NCBI GenBank assembly: GCA_001599975.1
Contig: BCIO01000004.1
Span: forward strand, 533,434-597,433
Direction of reading: 5' to 3'
DNA from: Cystobasidiopsis lactophilus
Taxonomy: Eukaryota > Basidiomycota > Agaricostilbomycetes > Agaricostilbales > Chionosphaeraceae
Length of the DNA: 64,000 bases
Numbering within the stretch: the stretch's first letter is position 1; each line of letters opens with the position of its first letter. The notes under the pieces are model-generated. The model worked only from the letters and a program-made list of their open reading frames with translations. It had not been told where the DNA came from and searched no databases. Shown in pieces: positions 11,353-22,481 of this stretch. The position numbers were made by a program, and so were the translations under genes.

Positions 11353-14300
11353 ATGCACTTTCTCCCGTCCGGCTTGATTGCTCTGCTCTTAGCAAGGGCA
11401 GTCTCAAGCTATGGCGTGGACACCGTGCGAGAGCAAGGGCGCTGCTCGATGTATGACACCTGCGGTCGAAAGGGCGGCATTTTCGGTTCAGAAATGCCCT
11501 GCGCTGACAACGAGCCAGCAAGAGATGTAGGCAATCGGTTCTGTAGTCCATGACAAGGCTCAAAGAGAGGCTGCGCAGGTCGACGAGGCGTTCGGGAAGA
11601 CTCTGAGCGACATTTGCGGCAGTTCCTGGTCGAAGGCTTGCTGCACACCAAGCCAGCTAGAGACCTTGCAGGCCTCTCTTTCGCAAGCAGAGCCTTTGAT
11701 AGCTCTCTGCCCTGCCTGCCGATTGAACTTTCGCGAGTTCTACTGCGCCCTGACCTGCTCGCCCGACCAGAGCCTCTTCGTTTCAGTGACGGCCACCCAA
11801 AATCTCACAAAGGACGCCGGGCCCGCGGTCAAGAGCCTGGCTTTCCATGTTGATCCAGAGTTTGGAGGAGGCTTTTTCGAAAGCTGTCGGAGTGTCAAGT
11901 TTGGAGCGACGAACGGCTACGCGATGGATTTGATTGGCGGAGGGGCAAAGGACTGGCATTCCTTTGTTTCTTACATGGGTCAGGAGGTATGCTTGCCGGT
12001 TATATTTGGCTTTGGCAGGACTAAGGGATTTCTTCAGCGACCTGGCCTCGGATCGCCCTTCCAGATTGACTTCCCTCAGCCTCCTACAGACGTGCCCGGG
12101 CCGAATGGGACGCAGAGTGACCCTAAAATCGACCCATTCTATCAACCTCCCAAGCCTTGCTCTAGCGACGATGCCGGTGTGAGATGCGCGTGTGCCGACT
12201 GTCCCGACGTTTGCCTGGAGCTTCCAAAAGTCAGTTCGCCGGCTGAGGAGCGAGCAGGTATGGTTTCCGCATGGAATTCTGGTCTTTTTCGCTTACTCGT
12301 GTGCAATAGGGCAATGCCGAGTAGGCAAACTGGGCTGCTTCTCCTTCATCCTCATCATCCTCTACTCCGTCGCTCTAGTCGGCTACACTTTCGGCTTTGG
12401 CTTACAAAAGGTCTGGGTCCAGCGAAACGAGATCCTTCACCGCCTTCGGAACAGACCGTCCGACATCAGCGGCAACTACGATCGGCTACCTCTGGAAGAT
12501 CCGCGCGACGAAGACACGGACACTCAAGACTGGCGGTCAAATGCCTCTTCTGGACCAAGAGCGCCTTCCGGTTCATCTGGTCTGGGTACTTCACCTAACG
12601 CCTCTTTGTCGAATCGACGGCTGGGCCGCGGCGCGTCACTTCTCGAGCCCGACCCCATGTCCAGCTACCAACCCAGAACTTACGCCCTCAACACGATCCT
12701 CTTCAAAGTCTTCTATCAAATAGGTTACTTCTGCGCCTCCAAGCCCTACTTGGTCATCGCGATTGGACTTGCGGTTTGTGGTGGGCTGAATGCAGGCTGG
12801 TCAAAGTTTTCGGTGGAGAAGGATCCGGTCAAGCTCTGGGTCGCTCCCAACTCTCAAGCGGCTCTGGACAAGCAAGTGTTCGAGGAGAACTTTGGGCCGT
12901 TCTACCGCACACAACAACTTTTCCTCTCCACTCCGGCCTCGTCGGACCCGCTGCTGGATTGGGATCGCCTCAAGATCATTCAGCAGCTTCAAAACGACAT
13001 TTTCGACCTCCGATCCGAGAAGCAGTACAAGCTGACGGATGTGTGCTTTGCCCCTAAACCCGAGGTTGAAGACGAATCGGACTGCGTCATCCAGAGCTTG
13101 CTCGGCTACTTCGACGGCCGGCTGGCGGACTCGGACGAGGCGTCTTGGCAAGACCATCTCGATGACTGTGCCACCTCGCCGAGCTTATGTCTCCCTCCGA
13201 ATGGCGTTCCTCTCAATCCTCGCTTGCTGTTTGGCGGCATCCCCCGGTTCAGCGGCCATATGGACGAAGATGTTGATCGGGTCTTGGCTACCCAGGCAAA
13301 GGCCGTGGTTATCACCTACGTGGTAAAAAACTCACTAGACCAAGAGTACGTCGCCAAGGCGGAAGAGTGGGAACGGACTTTGGAGAACTACCTGGCGTCC
13401 GTGGCCGTGCCTTTGGCGGAGGCCCACGGCATGCACCTCTCCTACTCCACTGGCGTCTCCCTTGAGCAAGAGCTGAACAAATCGACCAACACCGATGTGC
13501 CCATCGTCATTCTGTCCTACTGCGTGATGTTTTTCTACATCGCCCTCAACCTGGGCGGCACTCTCTCCGGCCTGGGGCGCATAATCATCGCCCTTGTCAG
13601 TCTTGCTTACAAGCGTGCGATGCGTGTGCTCAACAAGCAAGGCGCCATCCGCCTTGAAGAGGAGTCGCACGCTTCGGAGTCGCTCAAACACCTCTTCCAC
13701 CAAGTCCTGGTGCAGTCAAAGTTCATGCTAGGTCTCTGGGGAATAATGAGTGAGTGGAAACCACAGCGTCATGTCCATTCTAACTCTCCGTGCCTGGCAG
13801 TTGTCCTCCTCTCTGTCTCCACCGCAGTCGGCATCTTTTCCCTGATTGGCGTCAAAATCACGCTGATCATCGCGGAAGTCATTCCTTGTGAGTTCTAGCG
13901 CCTTTTTACCCTATGCATGAGGCCTGAAAATCAATCAAGTCCTCGTGCTGGCCATCGGCGTCGACAATGTTTTCTTGCTGTCGCACGAACTGGCGAGGCA
14001 AAACTTGCAGGCCTACCTTAGTCGCCAAGGAATCTCGAACGGCTACGAAGCGGCGGTTCCGGAAGACGAGGTTGACCCTCTACCGTTCGCGGCTGAGAGG
14101 GTGGCCAAGGCTCTGGCGCGCATGGGCCCTTCCATTCTCCTCAGTACGACCTGCGAAGCTGTGGCCTTTGCTCTTGGCGCGCTCGTTGGCATGCCGGCCG
14201 TCCGCAACTTTGCGCTCTACGCTGCCGGGGCAGTTCTCATCAATTCGTTACTTCAAGTCACCGTCTTCGTCAGCCTCATGTCTTTGGACCTACAACGAAC

Positions 14301-16059
14301 GGAGGTGTGTCATCCCAATGTCGTCTGCTTGGCCAGCTTAACATCTTCAACCTGCAGGCGAGCCGTGCTGATTGCCTGCCATGCTTTCAAATGCACTCCC
14401 TGCCTCTGGAGTACTTTGCTAGATCGACCAGCTTCGTCACCAAAATCATTCGCGATCACTACGCGCCTTCCTTGTTGAATAAACACGTCAAAAAGGGCGT
14501 CTTGGCGCTCTTCTCCCTTATTTTTCTGTGCTCCTGGATTGGCGCTCGCGAAGTGACTTTGGGCTTAGGTGAGCTTTCAAAACGATGGCGAGCTTAATAA
14601 TGGGTTCTAACGCCCTCCAGATCAACGGCTGGCGCTGCCCAAGGATTCGTACCTGGTCGACTATTTCAATGACTTGGACAGCTTCCTGGACGTTGGCCCG
14701 CCCGTCTACTTCGTCGCTGAACACATTAACGTTCGGGAGCGTGTAGGCCAGCAGGCGCTGTGCTCGCGGTTCTCGTCGTGCGACACCTTTTCGCTGGCCA
14801 ATGTTCTCGAAGCCGAGCGCAAGCGCTACGACTCTAGCTTTCTCGCAGAGCCTCCGGCTTCGTGGATCGACGACTTTTTCCAATGGCTCAACCCAGCGCT
14901 CGAAAGCTGCTGTCGCGTCCGGACCAAAGACCCCTCCGTCTTCTGCTCGCCTAGCGACTCCGACTTCCTCTGTCAGCCGTGTTACGCGGCCGAGACCGAG
15001 GAGTGGAACATTACCATGGAGGGCCTGCCCACCGACGAAAGATTCATGCGGTACTTGCAGCAATGGCTGAAGAGCCCAACCGACGAGACCTGCCCCCTGG
15101 GCGGCCAAGCCTCTTACAGCTCGGCGGTATCGCTCAATGGGGACACTTCCGTCCAAGCCTCCCACTTCCGCACCTATCACTTGCCACTCAAAAGCCAGAA
15201 CGACTACATCGATGCCATGGCGGCGGCGGATCGCATCGCCGACGATTTGTCACTTCGCACTGGCGCCCGCGTCTTCCCCTACTCGCTTTTTTACGTCTAC
15301 TTTTCACAATACGCCACGATCTCGAACGTTACACGTGAGGTCATGCTTTTGGCCATCTTTGCCGTCTTCATCGTCGCGTCGCTCTTCCTGGGGTCGGCTC
15401 GAACTGGCCTCATCCTGGCCTTGACAGTGTTCTCGACCGCTTTGAGCGTCATGGGAGTGATGGGGATGTGGAGGATCTCGCTAAACGCCATCTCGCTGGT
15501 CAACTTGCTCATTTCGGTCGGCATCGCTGTCGAGTTTTGCTCGCACGTGGCGCGGAGCTTCATGGGAGCCCTAGGAGGGGGTCTTCCATTTGATCACGCT
15601 GGCGGCGAGAGAGAAAGAGACGAGCGGGCGTGGGCAAGCTTGAGCGACGTTGGCGCTTCGGTGAGCTTGCCTGATGGCCGGAGGTCTGCTGACTTGGTAC
15701 TCATCACCTCAAACCCAGGTCTTCACTGGCATTACTGTCACCAAGTTTATCGGAGTTGCTGTTCTCGCGTTAACGCGATCACAGCTGCTCAAAGTGGGTG
15801 CCTGGCGTTCTCACTCCTCAAATGGATCGCTGACCCGCTTCGGCAGACCTACTACTTCCGCATGTGGCTGACCCTCATCATCTCAGGCGCCCTTCATGGC
15901 CTCGTCCTGCTGCCAGTGCTCCTTTCCTATCAGGGGAGCCAAGGGTGGAGTCTCGAGAGCGAGGACGAGGGCTGGATCAAGCAAAACATCGAGTCAACAT
16001 ACGACGCCAGGCCTTTCAGAGACGACGATTCGGACAACAGCGAAGCAGACATGGCTTGA
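11353..16059 (+). CDS. NCR1: NPC1-like sterol transporter
   Basis: A large polytopic protein of vacuole/lysosome membranes that moves sterol out of the lumen. It is about 1,400 residues. It has a signal peptide (MHFLPSGLIALLLARAVSS), then the N-terminal sterol-binding domain beginning QGRCSMYDTCGRKGG, with CPACRLNFREFYCALTCSP. Further on are the hydrophilic loop (FSVEKDPVKLWVAPNS, EENFGPFYRTQQLF), the sterol-sensing domain (about 13500-14300: VPIVILSYCVMFFYIALNLG, then the LAIGVDNVFLL segment), and the C-terminal permease half (GMWRISLNAISLVNLLISVG). It ends with an acidic tail DDDSDNSEADMA. A Ser/Gly-rich linker (about 12540-12660) follows the first internal helix. Roughly eight short introns are needed. 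It converges on the Zn2Cys6 gene, whose stop is 239 bases away. Confidence 0.93.
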
Positions 16060-16298
16060 AATTACACTGTAAACTATTCTTTTGCACACGAGGCGGGTCC
16101 AGCGCTCTCAATCAGTAGGTAGGCATCAAGCTAGACGAAGAGCCTTAGCATTGGCTAGCAAATGTATTATTAGAGCAAAAGAACACGCTTACTTGTCAAG
16201 AGCCTGGTCAAAGGCGTTTTGGTCGCCCAAAAGAGTCATAAGACTGTTTTGCGGACAAAGTTATTAGCGACACGCAAAAGCCACCACTAGAAGCATGC

Positions 16299-19075
16299 TC
16301 ACTTGGGCCACACCATTTCGGCGGGCTGGGTAAGGAACTCGTCTTGCATGAGGCTGCGGTTCGCATCGAGGGTCGGGTCGACAGGGAAAATGACAGCCGG
16401 AAGAGGGTTCATCCAGCTGTCGGAGGGCGTGGACGTCGACATAGGCGAGGTGCTCAAGCTGCTGTCCAAGGTGCTCGTGAGAGGCGAGGCGCTCATAGAC
16501 GAGGTACTGGGGTAAGAGGACACGGCCGACGAAATCGCGTCCATCAGTTGCTGATTGTCCACTTGACCCGAGACGCCATCTGTTGAAGCTGTTAGATATG
16601 GCAACCTGTGAGATGGTCAACCTTTCACTCACAAGTTGGCAAGGTGAAAGAGCCACCAGGGGCGACATCGCTGGGCATGTAGCGGGCGCGCAATTGACCC
16701 AAAGCGTTGGCACCTTCTTTCGCCAGGTGATTGGATTGCGCAAGTAGCTGCAGCATGTGGACCGCCTCCTGCACCGTGTCGTCTAGACGCTTGACTTCGG
16801 CCTTGTCGGGTTTTTCCTGAGAGACAGCAGATACTTCGGGTCAGCATCGATCGTCAGGCGCGGAGCTGCGCTTGTTTTGGCCTACCTTCTTCGCTTCCAT
16901 CATTGCGGCCACGCAGAGACTGGCCGCAGCCTCGAAGGCGGCGTCTGGAGGCATAGTGTGAGCGGTGTTTTTGCTATGGACAGCAAGTGCAGGGACTCAC
17001 GGGCCACAAAGAAAAAGCAAGGATGCAGGTACGAATAGACTTCGCGCAAGGCCAAAAGAGTGCGACGAGCGACTAACCAGTTATGGATTAGCACGGAAAG
17101 TGGAATAGCGGCAAAGCTCGTACGGGAGACAGCTGCCAATCGGGACTTGGCGTAGCGATCGACTTCACCCGGCCTCACCTCCTTCAGAAGGTAGGGACGG
17201 TGCAAGGCTTCGCGGGCGCGGCAGATTTGAATGCTAATGGAGAGGATCAAAAGAGCCGAGTGGACATCAGAAGAGGCACTCACGTCATCAGCCCGTACTG
17301 CATGGCTACTTTGGGTTTGCGATGCATTTCCTCGGTGGTCGGCGAACGAAATTGCAATGGCAATCCCAATTCAAAGTTGTGCAGCTCAGAGTCGAGCTCC
17401 AGGACGGTGGCGTACCTGAAAGGCAGATATATATGAGCCAGTTCTCGATCCTGTCACAGGCAACGAGAAAGACTCACGTCGGCGTCTTGACAGAGAAACA
17501 CTCTTCGAAAATCCGCCCCAAAATCTTGCCAAGCTTCTGTTGAAGTAACAGGTAGGTCGTATCCGTGATCACTGAGGGTGGCTTGATGTTGCGTGGGCCA
17601 TCGAGAGTCAAGTCGACATTGTCGATGTTGGCTGGCAGCTCGACGTCGGTGTGGACATCATTGATGATGAAAGGGCGGCCGAAAGACATGGCTGTGAAGC
17701 GATCGTAGGTGTAGAGGGCGCACCACGATCGACGACGAAGCTGTTGGAGAAATGCGAAAGCCTGAAAAAATGGTCGCCACAAAACAGCGGCAGTCTACGA
17801 ACCTCGTCCTCCAAGGGGCTGATGTTCCAGGCTGGGATGGCTTTGCGGTGCATGCCGATGCTCTGAGCACAGCGAATTGCAGAAGCGACTTGGTTGTAAA
17901 TCTCGCCAGAATTGCCCTCGTTCTTGGCGTAGATGCCGACCATGCTGCCGGTGCCCAGAGTCAGCAAAACCACTGCACCGGGACCACCAGACACTTACAG
18001 GATGCTCTCTACTCGAGAGCGGTCAGGGCTCTCATGCATCTCGCTTTGGATGAGAGCGTGGCGGCCTGCCAGGTAGAGGGCCTCTTTGAGCTCCTTGGTG
18101 CGGCCCGCGGTGAGGTAGGACAGGTCCTCGGGCAAGAATTGGAGCGATATGACGAGCATCATGCAGACGCTGGCCACAAACGAGATCGTGACGGGTTGCG
18201 CCGGCCTCTGGTTGTTCGAGTGGGTGTTGTAGGGGGTGGCGGGAGCGTAGTGCCACATGGCCCGGTACATAGGGTCGAAGGAAGGTCTGTGAGCGACGGA
18301 AAAGAGCCACATTATGAAGTCGAGCTTGAAGAACTCGTCGATGAGGCGGTCGCACACGATGCGATCGGGCATGGCCGCCAGGGTGGCGGAGATGGTGAGG
18401 CGCACAGACTCCGGGTTGCCTTGGTTGGTCTGGCACAAGAAGTGCTTGCCCATGCTACTGAACAGGTTCTGGGTTGCCATGGAGCGGCCCAAAAAGTCGA
18501 TGACCGAAGAAGGGCCAAGGTAGGAGATGGTGGAATTGGCGGCATTGTGGACGATCTGACCAGCAGACAAGAAGCCCTCGTCGCCAGAGCCTATGGCGCC
18601 ACTAACGCCTCCAGCGTTGTTCCGACGGCGCTTTGGGGCGCTGCCTTCGCCTCCGCCGGAGTGCTTTCGGTGCACCTTGTTCTCGCCTTTGGCCGCGACA
18701 TGGCAATCAGCCGCGATGTTTCGCTGCGGGCAAGGCGTCAGCCTTAGACTCGCAGACAGCCTGAAAGTAAATAATCGCACGTCGATGCATCCTGAGACGC
18801 CAAAGGCTTAGTCAGATCTGGAGCGCAACACACCGCGGGAACTAGGAAAGCCTACTGGAGCAGGGGATTTGCCGGTTGCAGGACTGCTTGCGACGGTGGC
18901 ATTCGGTGCAAGACAGCTGCTGGCGAGCTCGCTGGATGCCCGAAGCTGACTTGCTATTTGAGTCCGAAGGGGAAGGCGAATTGTCCTCGGCATCGCCGGC
19001 CTCGCTGTACTGGCTTTCGCCCAGCGGCACGGCGTCCTGGTACGAGCACGCTGCTGCCAGAGTTGAAAGCGACAT
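16299..19075 (-). CDS. Zn2Cys6 fungal-specific transcription factor
   Basis: A nuclear DNA-binding regulator. The start at 19075 gives MSLSTLAAACSYQDAV and an acidic Ser-rich stretch before the zinc cluster. The six cysteines read C-x2-C-x6-C-x5-C-x2-C-x8-C (SCTECHRRKQSCNRQIPCS, then RCIDRNIAADC) only if two introns inside the cluster are removed, the first after CS and the second after CID. A basic patch (PKRRRNN) follows. The fungal-specific transcription factor domain is seen at about 18000-18550 (IDEFFKLDFIMWLFSVAHRP SFDPMYRAMW). The C-terminus is Ser/Thr-rich and ends MVWPK at 16299. Several further introns lie between 16600 and 18000. Targets are unknown. No neighbouring gene forms an obvious pathway with it. 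Confidence 0.88.
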
Positions 19076-20259
19076 CTTGGTTCTGCGCGGCTGCTGGTTG
19101 TTTGATTACTGTGTTCGGCCTTCGGGGACGGCTTTAGGGATAAAGATGCTGTGGGCAGGTGGAGACTTTGCTGTGCGGGTTCGCCTCGTTGGGTACGGTT
19201 AAGCTAGCTTTGGGCGTCTATCTCGCAGTGTTCTTAGACGAGAAAGAAGGCGAGGATGTGGTGTTCGGCGATCAAGAAATCCGAAGGCCCTCTCCTCACT
19301 TCGGACATCTTTTTTTGCCACCGCCGCCAGCTTGTGGTTCACTTAATGCTCAAAATCTGGTCAAGGGCATTTTGGTGAGCTCAAGTAGATTATTCAAGAG
19401 TGCAGAGGGTCCAGAGGAAATTGCCTAAGCTGTCATGGCCTTTCGAAAATTTGGGTGGCGTTGCACTCAACAGCTTGCGACACTCATGACGATGCGTAGA
19501 ACGGCAGGTATACACGACAAACTCTTCACTGAGAAGGTCACAGCGGTTCCATTCGGGAATGGAACCTTCACGTGGGGCAACCCAACAACCCAGTTTACAA
19601 CCTGCAACCATAATATTTACAAGCGGCGCCACCACCTAGGAACATCACTAGCTCGCCTGAGCAGTAGTAGCAACGCGCAACAGCAAGCTCGGAGCATTCG
19701 GCAAAAGCCAAGGGCGTGTGGGTCGGGTGGCGAGGAGCGAGAAAGGCAGTTCTCGTGGACATGGCTTCGCCTCAACGTAGGGCCTGGTTCGGGCGTCCCA
19801 GGAGTTCAGGCAGTCCAGAAAAAGGCTAGGCAGAGCCCAAAAGGCAGAATGATGGAGCATCCAACATGGGTGCGGGGCGGCTAGAACACGACCTGACCGG
19901 GCAAATCCAAACTCTCGAACCGGGGGCTGCCCCGGCAACGTCAGGGAGGGCATTGGGCGACTCGGAGGGCACAGCAGCAGTCCTTTGAGCACAAAGAGTG
20001 TAACAAGAGGTCGTCGGTCGAGATAAAGCGTTATCAAGCAGTGCAAAGTCAAATGCGACCCTCTTGATTGGGCACGCGAGTTAGGCGACCCGCACCACAA
20101 GTCGAAAAAATTGGTGCCTGGAAGATCGGGCCGAGCAGGAAGGCTCTTCCCAACTCCCCCAACACTCAACACAGCCCTCCGCTATCAGTTGGTCAGGAAT
20201 TCTCTTGCTCCGCTCCCACCACCTTCTCTCACACTTCCACCTCCTCCCCACAGTTTACC
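19076..20259. other. Divergent intergenic region, about 1.2 kb
   Basis: This is the longest non-coding stretch in the window, between the starts of the Zn2Cys6 gene and glutamine synthetase. It holds the palindrome at 19545-19566 and pyrimidine-rich sequence close to the glutamine synthetase start (about 20200-20255). No coding exon was recognised. Confidence 0.6.
19545..19566. repeat. 22-bp perfect palindrome, 10-bp arms
   Basis: GGTTCCATTC and GAATGGAACC are exact reverse complements separated by GG. The centre reads TTC-cc-TTC-type half sites facing GAA half sites, which recalls a heat-shock element but with both TTC units on one side. It lies in the region between the Zn2Cys6 gene and glutamine synthetase. 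Confidence 0.6.
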
Positions 20260-22044
20260 ATGGCCTACACCAACCATCCTGATCGTCTCGCGCCATTTCT
20301 CAAGCTCAGCCAAGGCGGCAAAGTCCAGGTGCGCTTTTATATCGATCTCGCGTGCTCCTCGTGCCTCGTCTGACTTTGGTTCTTATCAACAAATAGGCTG
20401 AGTACATCTGGATGCAAGTTGCCCTCAATGCTGGTGTTTGGGACGGCCAGGAGTTGACCTTTTGATCGCAGTGATGTCGACGGTGGCCTTCGTTGCAAAA
20501 CCACTGTCAGTCTGGCTCCGTGTCGCACTCCCACCCACTCCTAGGCTCATTCTATGAATCACAGACCATCGACAAGAAGGTCTCGAGCTTGGCAGACTTG
20601 AAAGAATGGAACTTCGATGGTGCGCTAGTTTCAAGCGCCCGCATGGTTATCGCAAGCTCAGCTGTGCTCGTCCAGGCTCCTCCACTGGCCAAGCTGGTGG
20701 CTCCGACTCTGACATCTTCCTCAGGCCCGTTGCCTACTACCCGGATCCTTTCCGCGGCGGAGAGTGAGTTTTCCTGCGCACCGGGAGTTGCGGCCTCTCA
20801 GCACAGCCCTGACCTGTTGCCTTTGCGCTCTGCAGCAACATCCTCGTCCTTGCTGACTGCTACAACCCCGATGGCACCCCAAACAAGGCCAACTTCCGGT
20901 TCGTTCTGCAATCCCGCCGTCGTTTTCTGTTGACCAAATGTCTCACTCCTGCGGCAACAGCTACGCCGCCAACAAGATCATGGAGCAGGCCAAGAGCGAG
21001 GAGCCTTGGTTCGGCATTGAGCAGGTGAGCTGCCGCCGCAAATCGACGGCAAGATCTGGCTAAAAGTGCGCCCATCCAGGAATACACTCTTTTCGACATG
21101 GATGGCGCCCCTTACGGCTGGCCCAAGGGCGGCTTCCCGGGTCCTCAGGGCCCCTACTACTGCGGTGTCGGTCAGTTGCCATTCCTTGCCGGCCCGTCGT
21201 CGTCGTCTGCGTTTTGGTCCACGTGGCCCGACGAGCGGGATGATAAGGGCCGAAACCTTTCGAACGCAGGCTGACCCTCCTCTTCCGCAGGCGCCGGCAA
21301 GGTCTTCGCTCGTGACTTGGTCGAGGCTCACTACCGCGCCTGCCTGTACGCTGGCATCAACATCTCTGGCATCAATGCCGAAGTCATGCCGTGCGTTTCA
21401 GCATTTTGCATGGTCTCCAGTTCCATCCGCTCACACCGTTTCTACAGTTCCCAATGGGAGTACCAAGTTGGTCCCTGCAAGGGCATCGAGTCGGGCGACC
21501 AGATGTGGGTGTCGCGATTCCTCCTCCACCGTGTCGCCGAAGAGTAAGTTCGCTCGAGCTGTCTTGCGCCGACGAAAACTGACAACCCTTGGCATTAGGT
21601 GGGGCGTCAAGGTTTCCTTCCACCCCAAGCCTCTCAAGGGCGACTGGAACGGCGCTGGTTGCCACACCGTGAGTCAAATTTTACCCCACTTGCGTTCCGG
21701 GCTTTGCTCAGCGTCAACTGCAGAACGTCTCCACCAACGCCACCCGCGCTCCCGGCGGTCTCCAGGCCATCAAGGAGTACATGGTCAAGCTCGAGAAGCG
21801 TCACAACGAGCACATCGCCGTCTATGGCGAGGACAACGATCTCCGCCTCACCGGCCGTCACGAGACCGGCCACATCAGCCAGTTCTCCTACGGTGTCGCC
21901 GACCGTGGTGGCTCCATCCGCATTCCCCGCGCCGTCGAGCAGGCTGGCTGCGGCTACTTCGAGGACCGCCGCCCGGCGAGTAACATCGACCCTTACCAGG
22001 TCACCGGCATCATTATCGAGACCATCTTGCTCGACCCCAAGTAG
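20260..22044 (+). CDS. GLN1: Glutamine synthetase (eukaryotic GSII)
   Basis: It condenses glutamate and ammonia to glutamine with ATP and is the main ammonia-assimilating enzyme. It begins [16 protein letters not shown]. Signature blocks are all present: NFDGSSTGQA (about 20613-20690), [32 protein letters not shown], the ATP-binding stretch near GAGCHTNVSTNAT, and [15 protein letters not shown] with [21 protein letters not shown]. The length of about 355 residues matches the family. There are about ten exons. One intron (20414-20471) uses a GC donor and is required to read [15 protein letters not shown]. It lies upstream of aspartyl aminopeptidase on the same strand, 437 bases apart; that gap shows no further gene. 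Confidence 0.97.
20414..20471 (+). other. GC-AG intron in glutamine synthetase
   Basis: The donor is gcaagt, a consensus-strength site except for the C, and the acceptor is gatcgcag. Joining AT to T-GAT yields W-I-D. The nearest GT donor would put a TGA in frame. Length is 58 nt. Confidence 0.85.
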
Positions 22045-22481
22045 AGCAGGAACTCAAAAACGTGGTTCTCGAGTGATCCACGCGCGGAGGCAACCATGGA
22101 GGAGGGAGGTATGGACCGACAGACGGAAGGAATCATTTTGTGGGCCAAGTTTTGTCACCACGGCCAGTGACTCGGTGGTTTAGAGACCGGTACCCTATTG
22201 CTTTCTAGAAACCAGATGCAAAGACAAAGCGCTTGACTTTCACACTCCAAATCTGTAGTCAGGCGGCGAGATCAGCTCTTGCGCCGTGTCAGCGAGGTCT
22301 CCAGAATCGGCACCGAGCAACTTCGTGGATTGCGTTCTTTAGACAAGTCCGCCTACTTCTCTGAAGCTCTGTTCGCAAGCTGTCTGCTCTCTCCAAGCCC
22401 ATTTGGCACTGCGGCCTCGTCTTCGCACGCGCTGCCCCCGGAAGTGTCGTCTCGCCCTGCGCCTTTAGAAGCAGAACCTTG

